Positions 7,784-12,837 of a stretch of DNA of 12,837 nucleotides are shown in pieces. The stretch's first letter is position 1, and the number at the start of each line of letters is the position of its first letter. Under the pieces are notes generated by a model. That model saw only the letters and a program-made list of their open reading frames with translations, ran no database searches and was not told the origin of the DNA. This DNA is from Erysipelotrichaceae bacterium (GTDB taxonomy: Bacteria; Bacillota_I; Bacilli_A; Erysipelotrichales; Erysipelotrichaceae), in the NCBI GenBank assembly GCA_024684175.1, contig JAIKXJ010000012.1, forward strand, positions 1 to 12,837. The letters are read 5' to 3'. Made by a program: the position numbers and the translations under genes.

Positions 7784-8499
7784 ATTATAACAGTCCTTTT
7801 ATCAAGATGCTGGAAGCGGTCGCGAATATGTTGATCGTGAGTTTTTTGTGGTTCCTTTTTTCGCTTCCGATCGTAACGGTCATTCCCGCTTCCGCCGCCT
7901 TGTATCATACGACCAACAAGATTATCTTCGGTCCGGGCAAGGGCAACGGCGTCTTCAAGGACTTTTTTGATTCCTATAAACTCAATCTGCTGCCGGGCAT
8001 CAAGCTGAGCCTGCTTACGATCGTGGCTGCCCTGTTCATCGCCGAAGGGCTCTGGACCGGCTATCAGTTCTATCGCGTCAGCATCTGGGGCATGTTGTAT
8101 ATGATGCTGGGAATACTCATCACAGCCGTGGTCATCACGGCTCTGGTCTATGTGCCGCCCGTACTGTCGCGCTTTATCGCGCCGGTCTCTTCGATCATTC
8201 GGATCGCAGTCTATTTTGCGATGCGCAAGCCGTTTCGAAGTCTTCTTTATCTGCTGCTTTTCCTGTTCATGATCTATGCGATACAGGCTTTTCCGCTGGC
8301 ATTACTGATCGTTCCGGCTCTTTATGCCGATCTGATCCGCACGTATCTGGAGAGGGACATGAAACAGTTCATCGCCGATAACGGTCTTGAGGAGATGACC
8401 GGCGAGGAACAAGAGGAAGAGGATGCGGAAGAAGAAGGAGAATCGATGGTCGATATCGAAGAGAAGCTGGCTTCCGAAAGAAAGGACAGCAGGAAATAA
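7780..8499 (+). CDS. YesL-like (DUF624) integral membrane protein
   Basis: A 239-residue membrane protein of the DUF624 family, found in many Bacillota sugar-transport loci (for example B. subtilis yesL and yesV) and of unknown biochemical role. The opening is typical: a short hydrophilic N-terminus, then a span with F-S-L-P-I-V-T-V-I-P-A-S-A-A-L-Y (about 27-42). Further hydrophobic segments lie at about 73-95, 104-127, 134-147 and 155-184. The C-terminus (about 203-229) is an unusually acidic cytoplasmic tail rich in Glu and Asp. It overlaps the deacetylase by four bases and the ATPase start by one base (TAATG), so these three are tightly coupled. An accessory role in assembling or regulating the importer is a reasonable guess only. 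Confidence 0.85.
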   Translation: MNYNSPFIKMLEAVANMLIVSFLWFLFSLPIVTVIPASAALYHTTNKIIFGPGKGNGVFKDFFDSYKLNLLPGIKLSLLTIVAALFIAEGLWTGYQFYRVSIWGMLYMMLGILITAVVITALVYVPPVLSRFIAPVSSIIRIAVYFAMRKPFRSLLYLLLFLFMIYAIQAFPLALLIVPALYADLIRTYLERDMKQFIADNGLEEMTGEEQEEEDAEEEGESMVDIEEKLASERKDSRK

Positions 8500-9644
8500 T
8501 GGCAGAGATCCGTCTGGATGATGTGACCAAGATCTATCCTTTTCAGGAGGTCGGCGGTCTTTTCAATCGAAAGAAAAAACAGGAGATCCTGAAAAGGCAG
8601 CAGTCCATGCCTTACACTTCCAATGAAGGTGTGATCGCGCTGCAGCATTTTTCAGCTGTGTTCAAAGACGGCGAATTCGCTGCGATCCTGGGACCTTCCG
8701 GTTCGGGCAAGACGACGCTGTTAAGGATCCTGGCCGGACTCGAGCGGGCAACGCTGGGCACTGTCTCTTATGACGGGAAAGACATCAATGAGATCGATCT
8801 TGAAGACCGGGACATCGCCATGGTCTTCCAGAATTTCTCCCTGTATCCCAATCAGACCGTCTATAAGAACATCGCTTTTCCTTTGGAAGTCCGGCATATG
8901 CCCAGGGAAGAGATCGAACCGAAGGTGAAGAAGATCGCAAAGATGCTGGGGCTGGAAAACAAACTGGACAAGCTTCCCGACGATCTTTCCGGCGGTGAAA
9001 AACAGCGCGTCGCCATCGGGCGTGCGCTGATCAAGGAACCTTCGGTGCTTTTACTCGATGAGCCTTTTGCCAACCTGGATGTGCCGATCAAGCGCAGACT
9101 GCGGCAGGAGCTCAAGAAGGTCCATGAGGCATTTCATACGACGTTCATCTATGTGACCCACGATCAGTACGATGCGCTTGCTCTGGCAGATCATGTCATC
9201 GTTCTCAAGGACGGGATCAAGCAGATGGATGATACGACGGCAAACATCTACAATGCGCCTGCCAACCGTTTCACGGCGGAGTTCGTAGGCTCGCCTTCGA
9301 TGAACATCTTTGAAGATGTCGAGGTCAACAAAGACGGTGACATCATCCTTTTCGGAAAGGTGTTCCCGTTGAAGAGAAAACTGCATAAGAAAAAGAGAGT
9401 GGATGTCGGCATCCGGGGGACCAATATCCGTATCGTCGACAAGGGGATCGGGGCCTGTATCGATCATGTCGAGATGATCGAAGCGGATCTGCATATCCAT
9501 GTTGCGGTCGGTGACCAGAAACTGCTGCTCATTGAGAAAGCGGGAGAAGCCACGGAGTCCAAGTACCTGCGCGGTCAGGAAGTCGATATCGAATTGGATA
9601 AGGAACATTTTCATCTTTTTGATGAGGAAGGAAGAAGGATCTGA
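8499..9644 (+). CDS. Sugar ABC transporter ATPase, MalK/MsmX/UgpC-type with N-terminal insertion
   Basis: The ATP-hydrolysing subunit that would power the two permeases. All motifs are intact: Walker A G-P-S-G-S-G-K71-T (65-72), Q-loop Q111, signature L-S-G-G-E (163-167), Walker B L-L-L-D187-E188-P, D-loop A-N-L-D and H-loop H221. A C-terminal TOBE/MalK-type regulatory region (about 245-381) marks it as an importer subunit of the sugar class. Compared with MsmX or UgpC there is an extra, basic segment of about 25 residues near positions 15-44 (including N-R-K-K-K-Q-E), between the first strand and the A-L-Q-H-F strand. B. subtilis-type systems often share one remote ATPase among importers, so a dedicated copy in the operon is notable. 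The RBS is weak (AGGA, 8491-8494) and translation probably relies on coupling with the preceding gene. Confidence 0.93.
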   Translation: MAEIRLDDVTKIYPFQEVGGLFNRKKKQEILKRQQSMPYTSNEGVIALQHFSAVFKDGEFAAILGPSGSGKTTLLRILAGLERATLGTVSYDGKDINEIDLEDRDIAMVFQNFSLYPNQTVYKNIAFPLEVRHMPREEIEPKVKKIAKMLGLENKLDKLPDDLSGGEKQRVAIGRALIKEPSVLLLDEPFANLDVPIKRRLRQELKKVHEAFHTTFIYVTHDQYDALALADHVIVLKDGIKQMDDTTANIYNAPANRFTAEFVGSPSMNIFEDVEVNKDGDIILFGKVFPLKRKLHKKKRVDVGIRGTNIRIVDKGIGACIDHVEMIEADLHIHVAVGDQKLLLIEKAGEATESKYLRGQEVDIELDKEHFHLFDEEGRRI

Positions 9645-9646
9645 TC

Positions 9647-10987
9647 ATGTTGGATATCGTAACGACAAAATACGGCCGTTTGAAGCCGGTAGAGTCCAAC
9701 GGCGGGCACGCTTTGTTTCGAGGTGTCCCGTATGCCAAAGCTCCGGTCGGACCAAGGCGCTTCAAAGCACCGGAAGAGCCGGGATCCTGGGAAGGGATCA
9801 AAGTCTGTGATACTTTTGGGCCGGCTTGCGTCCAGTATGACCGCTGGAGCATCGCATCGGACGATGTAAACGATGATGGACATCCTTACATTCATATCCC
9901 GAATTATCCTTATCCTCCGAAGATGTCGGAGGACTGTCTTTATCTGAATATCTATACGCCGGCAAAATCGGCAGACGAAAAACTTCCGGTCATGATGTAC
10001 ATCCACGGCGGAGGCTGCCAGCAGTGGTACGGATCGGATTACGAATACTGCGGCGATAAGTTTGCGGACAGGGGGATCATCCTGGTGTCGGTCACTTACC
10101 GTCTCAATGTCTTCGGTTTCTTTACGCATCCCGATCTGGCCAAAGAAAGCCCTTATGGTGTGTCCGGCAATTACGGTCTTCTGGATCAGCTGCAGGCTTT
10201 GCGCTGGATCCATGAGAACATCGCTGCTTTCGGCGGTGACCCGGACAACATCACCCTCTTCGGACAGTCTTCGGGCGGACGCTCGGTCTTGTCTTTACTG
10301 TGTTCGCCTTTAACAAAAGGGCTGATCAAAAGAGTATCGATACAGTCGGCAGGCGGCCTGGGCCGATTCATGAGCGACCGGAGCCGGGAAGAGAGCGAGG
10401 AACTGGGCATCCGTTTCATGAAGGATCTGGGCTGCAGTTCGATCGAAGAGATGAGAAGGCTCGATGCCGATGCGTTGCGGATCGCCAATGATAAGCTGGG
10501 ATTTGCGGACGGCTTCAATATCCTAACCGATGGCTATTTGCTTAAAGAAGATGTGAATGAGACGATCTTAAAAGACCGTCTGAATAAGGATGTCGATATC
10601 ATCGTCGGCTGTACGGTCGATGAAGGAGTCAACGAAAAACAACCGCTCTTCGGCATCAACATGTATGAACAGATCAAAGAGTTCTGCGATGTCTATTGCC
10701 GGCACAACGACAGGAAGATCTATCAGTATGTCTTCGATCAGATCCAACCGGGAGACGATGCGGGCGTACCGCATTCCTGTGACAACCGCTACCAGTTCGG
10801 GACCTTGGACGGTTCCTGGCGGCCGTATGGGGAACAAGACTATGCGCTGAGCGAAAAGATGTTGGACTACTGGTCGGAATTTGCCCGCTGCGGCGATCCC
10901 AACGGTCAAGGTCCGAAAAGCTGGGAAGCATATAACGAAAAGAAAAGAGCCTTATGGCTCAATGGAGATGGATGCAGGATGAGATGA
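9647..10987 (+). CDS. Type-B carboxylesterase (para-nitrobenzyl-esterase-like)
   Basis: A 446-residue alpha/beta-hydrolase of the carboxylesterase type-B family, which cleaves carboxylic esters. The N-terminal signature F-R-G-V-P-Y-A-x-A-P-V-G (24-35), the E-D-C-L-Y-L-N-I-Y-T-P motif (95-105) and the oxyanion-hole H-G-G-G (120-123) are all present. The nucleophile elbow is G-Q-S208-S-G-G. E326 in T-V-D-E-G and H376 in V-P-H-S-C-D-N-R complete the likely triad. It is somewhat shorter than the usual 480-550 residues, mainly between nucleophile and acid. There is no signal peptide, so it should be cytoplasmic. An AAGAAGGA site (9632-9639) precedes the ATG, which starts two bases after the ATPase stop. 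As last gene of the operon it probably hydrolyses acyl or feruloyl-type esters on the imported compound; the substrate is inferred from context only. Confidence 0.92.
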   Translation: MLDIVTTKYGRLKPVESNGGHALFRGVPYAKAPVGPRRFKAPEEPGSWEGIKVCDTFGPACVQYDRWSIASDDVNDDGHPYIHIPNYPYPPKMSEDCLYLNIYTPAKSADEKLPVMMYIHGGGCQQWYGSDYEYCGDKFADRGIILVSVTYRLNVFGFFTHPDLAKESPYGVSGNYGLLDQLQALRWIHENIAAFGGDPDNITLFGQSSGGRSVLSLLCSPLTKGLIKRVSIQSAGGLGRFMSDRSREESEELGIRFMKDLGCSSIEEMRRLDADALRIANDKLGFADGFNILTDGYLLKEDVNETILKDRLNKDVDIIVGCTVDEGVNEKQPLFGINMYEQIKEFCDVYCRHNDRKIYQYVFDQIQPGDDAGVPHSCDNRYQFGTLDGSWRPYGEQDYALSEKMLDYWSEFARCGDPNGQGPKSWEAYNEKKRALWLNGDGCRMR

Positions 10988-11007
10988 GGTCTCATCCTTT
11001 ATTTTTT
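10976..11007 (+). terminator. Rho-independent terminator of the transporter operon
   Basis: A perfect 9-bp stem (AGGATGAGA at 10976-10984 with TCTCATCCT at 10990-10998) and a five-base loop are followed by TTATTTTTT. The TGA stop (10985-10987) lies in the loop, so the terminator again begins inside the coding sequence. Confidence 0.9.
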
Positions 11008-11101
11008 CGAAAAATAATAACGTACAATAAAATTAATGGAATTGCATCTTTTTGTTAACAATTAATCTGATGAAATCAAGTTTCTCTCCATAAACATATG
11101 C

Positions 11102-11662
11102 TTATTCTTGATTCATGCTTTCTATTATGTTTCTTAAATTTCCTGTTAAAGCATTAATAAGATTTTCATCCTTATCATTTTTAATCTTCCAGTTTTTATC
11201 AACTTTCTCTAACTCTATAGGTACGGTCTCTGTATATAGTTTTCCTTTTTCAACTTCTTCTGCTATTTTTTCAGCCCATATTTGATACATAAGGCTTTGT
11301 ATTGCCTCTTCTGAAGCTCCCGAAAAAGCCAAAGAGATAGCCTGTGAGAGATACTCGGTAAAGGCATTTGCAAAGGAAAGTCCAAGCGAATAAGTTTTAA
11401 TCTTCACATTAACTACAGCTGTGTCTCCATCAACTGTTTCGTCAACAATTTCATATTCAAATTGTTTCATTGCATCAATAAATGCATTGTAAAGCGTCTC
11501 ATCGCCTTCAGCTATCTCTGCGTCCTCGTTTAATATTGATGTTATATTGTCTTGAAGTCCTTTCATATATTCATCTACAATGGATGAAGGTTTTTTTGTC
11601 GAGCAGCCCGAAATCACCAACAACAAAATCAAAACAAGCAAAATATTCAGTTTTCTTTTCAT
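11102..11662 (-). CDS. Small secreted lipoprotein (unknown function, DUF4878/DUF5105-like)
   Basis: A 186-residue lipoprotein on the opposite strand. The signal sequence has K-R-K, a leucine-rich core and the lipobox V-I-S-G-C20, so the mature protein should be lipid-anchored at C20 on the outer face of the membrane. The mature part begins with S-S-I-V-D-E-Y-M-K-G-L and continues as mixed helix and strand with several acidic stretches, ending near W-K-I-K-N-D-K. That plan (helix, then a segment such as V-N-V-K-I-K, then a late W-K-I) resembles the DUF4878/DUF5105 lipoproteins of Bacillota; assignment to either is tentative. AGAGG (11671-11675 on this strand) is eight bases from the ATG. Base composition is visibly more AT-rich than the operon to its left, which may reflect different ancestry. 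It converges on the transporter operon. No function can be given. Confidence 0.85.
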   Translation of the reverse strand: MKRKLNILLVLILLLVISGCSTKKPSSIVDEYMKGLQDNITSILNEDAEIAEGDETLYNAFIDAMKQFEYEIVDETVDGDTAVVNVKIKTYSLGLSFANAFTEYLSQAISLAFSGASEEAIQSLMYQIWAEKIAEEVEKGKLYTETVPIELEKVDKNWKIKNDKDENLINALTGNLRNIIESMNQE

Positions 11663-11689
11663 TGTTTTAACCTCTAATCTATTATTCTT

Positions 11690-11718
11690 ATTCTACCATT
11701 CTCTATACAAATCTTGAA
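11690..11718 (-). promoter_or_regulatory. Probable sigma-A promoter of the lipoprotein gene
   Basis: Reading the minus strand, TTCAAG (11713-11718) and TAGAAT (11690-11695) are 17 bases apart. TGG directly before the latter gives an extended -10. The start point would fall about 20 bases before the ATG. The -35 matches consensus at only about half its positions. Confidence 0.45.
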
Positions 11719-11822
11719 ATCTGAAGAATTGGTGTTATTTTCATGATATTGTCTTTTAAGCCCCGATTTTTGGCCACATTCATTATATAAAAACGTGGCT
11801 AATACCATCAGCCACAAGACAT

Positions 11823-11869
11823 AAAAAAACTCTGAAATGCCGATTTTATCACATTTCAGAGTGTTTTTT
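11823..11869. terminator. Bidirectional rho-independent terminator
   Basis: ACTCTGAAATG (11829-11839) and CATTTCAGAGT (11852-11862) form a perfect 11-bp stem with a 12-base loop. A-rich bases lie on the left and six T on the right, so it can end transcripts from both directions. On the minus strand it lies about 14 bases beyond the tRNA-like CCA end. Confidence 0.85.
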
Positions 11870-11876
11870 GTAACGA

Positions 11877-11893
11877 TGGTGGAGAATAGGGGA
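11877..11893 (-). other. tRNA 3'-end-like sequence, candidate attachment-site remnant
   Basis: The minus strand reads CCCCT-ATTCTCC-A-CCA, matching the layout of a tRNA 3' end (T-stem strand, seven-base acceptor strand, discriminator and CCA). It is followed 14 bases later by a terminator, as after a real tRNA gene. No T-loop, anticodon arm or 5' acceptor strand is found to its right, so the tRNA is not whole here. A tRNA-integrating element would leave such a remnant, but chance similarity is possible because the match is short. Confidence 0.4.
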
Positions 11894-12035
11894 GATTTTT
11901 GTTGAACTTAACCATTTCGAACTTCGAGTGACTTTGATCAGATGAAAGATGATTTCCCTTTATTTATCGTTGTTTCACATAACTGCCTGGTTTGATATCT
12001 GTTTAGTTTTCCGTAGCAAAAATGACTATGGTGAG

Positions 12036-12060
12036 TATAACGTTGCACAAACGTTGCAGA
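12036..12060 (+). promoter_or_regulatory. 11-bp tandem repeat overlapping a possible -10 box
   Basis: AACGTTGCACA (12039-12049) is followed directly by AACGTTGCAGA (12050-12060), differing at one base. The period is about one helical turn. TATAAC (12036-12041) immediately before could be a -10 element, although no good -35 is visible. The arrangement suggests a repressor or initiator binding site in front of the replisome organizer gene. Confidence 0.45.
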
Positions 12061-12078
12061 ACGGCAGGTAATTAGTTC

Positions 12079-12113
12079 AAGACATCTTAATTATCGGAGA
12101 TGTCTTTTTATTT
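12079..12113 (+). terminator. Terminator-like hairpin just upstream of the replisome organizer RBS
   Basis: AAGACATCT (12079-12087) and AGATGTCTT (12098-12106) form a 9-bp stem with a ten-base loop, then TTTATTT. It ends only seven bases before the AGGAG RBS (12120-12124). It is either the end of a short upstream transcript or an attenuator in the leader of the following gene. Confidence 0.7.
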
Positions 12114-12132
12114 CAATTTAGGAGAACGCACA

Positions 12133-12837
12133 ATGAACGACAATGATTTATTAAAGATAAGAAGAGAAGAACAGAAGGATATGGAAGCAAGCATTGAAGC
12201 TTCCGGAAGGAATTCCAAAAGATATTACTGGATGAAGCTGAAAAACACATTTTTTACGCAGCCGGCGATCAAGAGGTTAAGGAAAATACCTGGAGGCGAT
12301 ACTTACACGATCATCTATCTGAAGATGATGCTGCACACCATCGAAAAAGAAGGAGTGTTTGTGTTTGAAGGCATCGAATCTTCGTTTGAAAAGGAAGTGG
12401 CTCTTGTATTGGATGAAGAGGAGGACGCTGTCCATGTTACGATCGAATACCTGAGATCAAAAATGCTGATCGAAGAAGGCCATGGAGACTATGGAATGGA
12501 TTACCTGCTTACAGAGGTTCCGGAGCTTATTGATTCAGAGACTGTTGCAGCAAAACGTAAGAGGTTGAGACAACGGAAGGAAAGAGAACAGCTGGCGATC
12601 GAACAAGGAAAACTGAATGGTGGGGAACTAAGTTCCCCGAAGTTCCCTGCAGTTCCTAAAAGTTTCCATCTTCTTATAGATAAAGAATTAGAACAAAAGA
12701 TAGAGAAAAAGATAGATATAGACAAAGATTCAGATTCAGAACAAGAACAGAACGCTTTTGAACATGAACAGGAACTATGTAGTGCTGAAACTGAAACCTA
12801 TGAACAGTACGAGAACAGGATATTGAACGCACTTACG
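12133..12837 (+). CDS. Phage-type replisome organizer / replication initiation protein (3' end beyond window)
   Basis: The first 235 codons are open to the right edge without a stop. AGGAG (12120-12124) lies eight bases before the ATG. Residues about 30-117 match the pattern of the phage replisome organizer N-terminal domain (Phage_rep_org_N): Y-Y-W-M-K-L-K-N-T-F-F, then I-K-R-L-R-K-I-P-G-G-D-T-Y-T-I-I-Y-L-K-M-M-L, and later V-T-I-E-Y-L-R-S-K-M-L-I. Such proteins are winged-helix DNA-binding initiators that load the replicative helicase at phage or integrative-element origins. A basic segment K-R-K-R-L-R-Q-R-K-E-R (141-151) follows, then a long charged and probably disordered region rich in Glu, Lys and Gln (about 180-235). 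It is evidence for a prophage or integrative element extending to the right. The origin is often inside or near such a gene, but none can be identified here. Confidence 0.85.
   Translation, partial: MNDNDLLKIRREEQKDMEASIEASGRNSKRYYWMKLKNTFFTQPAIKRLRKIPGGDTYTIIYLKMMLHTIEKEGVFVFEGIESSFEKEVALVLDEEEDAVHVTIEYLRSKMLIEEGHGDYGMDYLLTEVPELIDSETVAAKRKRLRQRKEREQLAIEQGKLNGGELSSPKFPAVPKSFHLLIDKELEQKIEKKIDIDKDSDSEQEQNAFEHEQELCSAETETYEQYENRILNALT

Larger units (their letters stand above)
11663..12132. other. 470-base non-coding region between the lipoprotein gene and the phage-type gene
   Basis: I find no credible gene here. From left to right it holds the lipoprotein promoter, a GCCAC/GTGGC/GCCAC triple able to form two alternative hairpins (11773-11815), a bidirectional terminator, a tRNA-3'-end-like stretch, about 130 bases with no recognisable feature beyond a spaced repeat of GAACTT (11904-11909 and 11919-11924), an 11-bp tandem repeat, a terminator-like hairpin and the RBS of the phage-type gene. 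It is the likely boundary between chromosome and an integrated element. Confidence 0.6.

Noticed and set aside
11904..11924. GAACTT repeated 15 bases apart as integrase arm sites
   Set aside because: Six bases twice is within chance, and no integrase is visible to support it.
11877..11960. A complete tRNA gene on the minus strand
   Set aside because: Only the 3' end resembles a tRNA; there is no T-loop, anticodon arm, D-arm or matching 5' acceptor strand.
12501..12725. A 74-codon minus-strand frame inside the replisome organizer gene
   Set aside because: It is a shadow of the open plus-strand frame, with no RBS or recognisable domain.
1..12837. CRISPR array, rRNA, insertion sequence or transposase
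   Set aside because: I saw no regularly spaced repeats, no rRNA-like sequence, and no transposase motif or flanking inverted repeats.

Overview
The window looks like the chromosome of a Gram-positive Bacillota of roughly balanced base composition. Pointers are strong AGGAGG-type ribosome sites, a YesM/YesN-style two-component pair, LplB/LplC-type sugar permeases, a YesL (DUF624) membrane protein and a lipoprotein with a classical lipobox. A gut-type lineage such as the Erysipelotrichia or Clostridia is a guess; nothing here fixes the genus.

Layout. (1) 3-3337: a regulatory operon holding a sensor histidine kinase (5' end outside the window), an AraC-type response regulator and a 222-residue single-span membrane protein. 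The genes overlap one another, and the operon ends in a strong hairpin terminator that begins inside the last codons. (2) 3456-10987: a seven-gene, same-strand operon with two sugar-type ABC permeases, a beta-lactamase-fold serine hydrolase, a CE4-type polysaccharide deacetylase, a YesL-like protein, a MalK/MsmX-type ATPase and a type-B carboxylesterase. It also ends in a terminator that straddles the stop codon. A perfect 10-bp hairpin without a T-tract separates the serine hydrolase from the deacetylase. (3) 11102-11662, minus strand: a small, visibly AT-richer lipoprotein gene with its own promoter. (4) 11663-12132: a 470-base non-coding stretch containing a bidirectional terminator, a tRNA-3'-end-like sequence in the position expected for a tRNA gene cut by an integrated element, an 11-bp tandem repeat and a second terminator-like hairpin. 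(5) 12133 to the right edge: the start of a phage-type replisome organizer gene, so a prophage or integrative element probably begins here.

Proposed working. The sensor pair probably detects an external sugar or its loaded binding protein and switches on the transporter operon. The two permeases and the ATPase form an importer. The three hydrolases carry no signal peptide, so they probably act inside the cell on the imported compound, removing acyl or ester groups. Two things stand out. No classical solute-binding lipoprotein and no glycosidase or lyase lie in the window, and the 222-residue membrane protein has an outer domain that resembles part of a solute-binding protein. The locus recalls the Bacillus subtilis yes region (rhamnogalacturonan use) in regulator, permease, YesL and esterase content, but the substrate cannot be read from the sequence.
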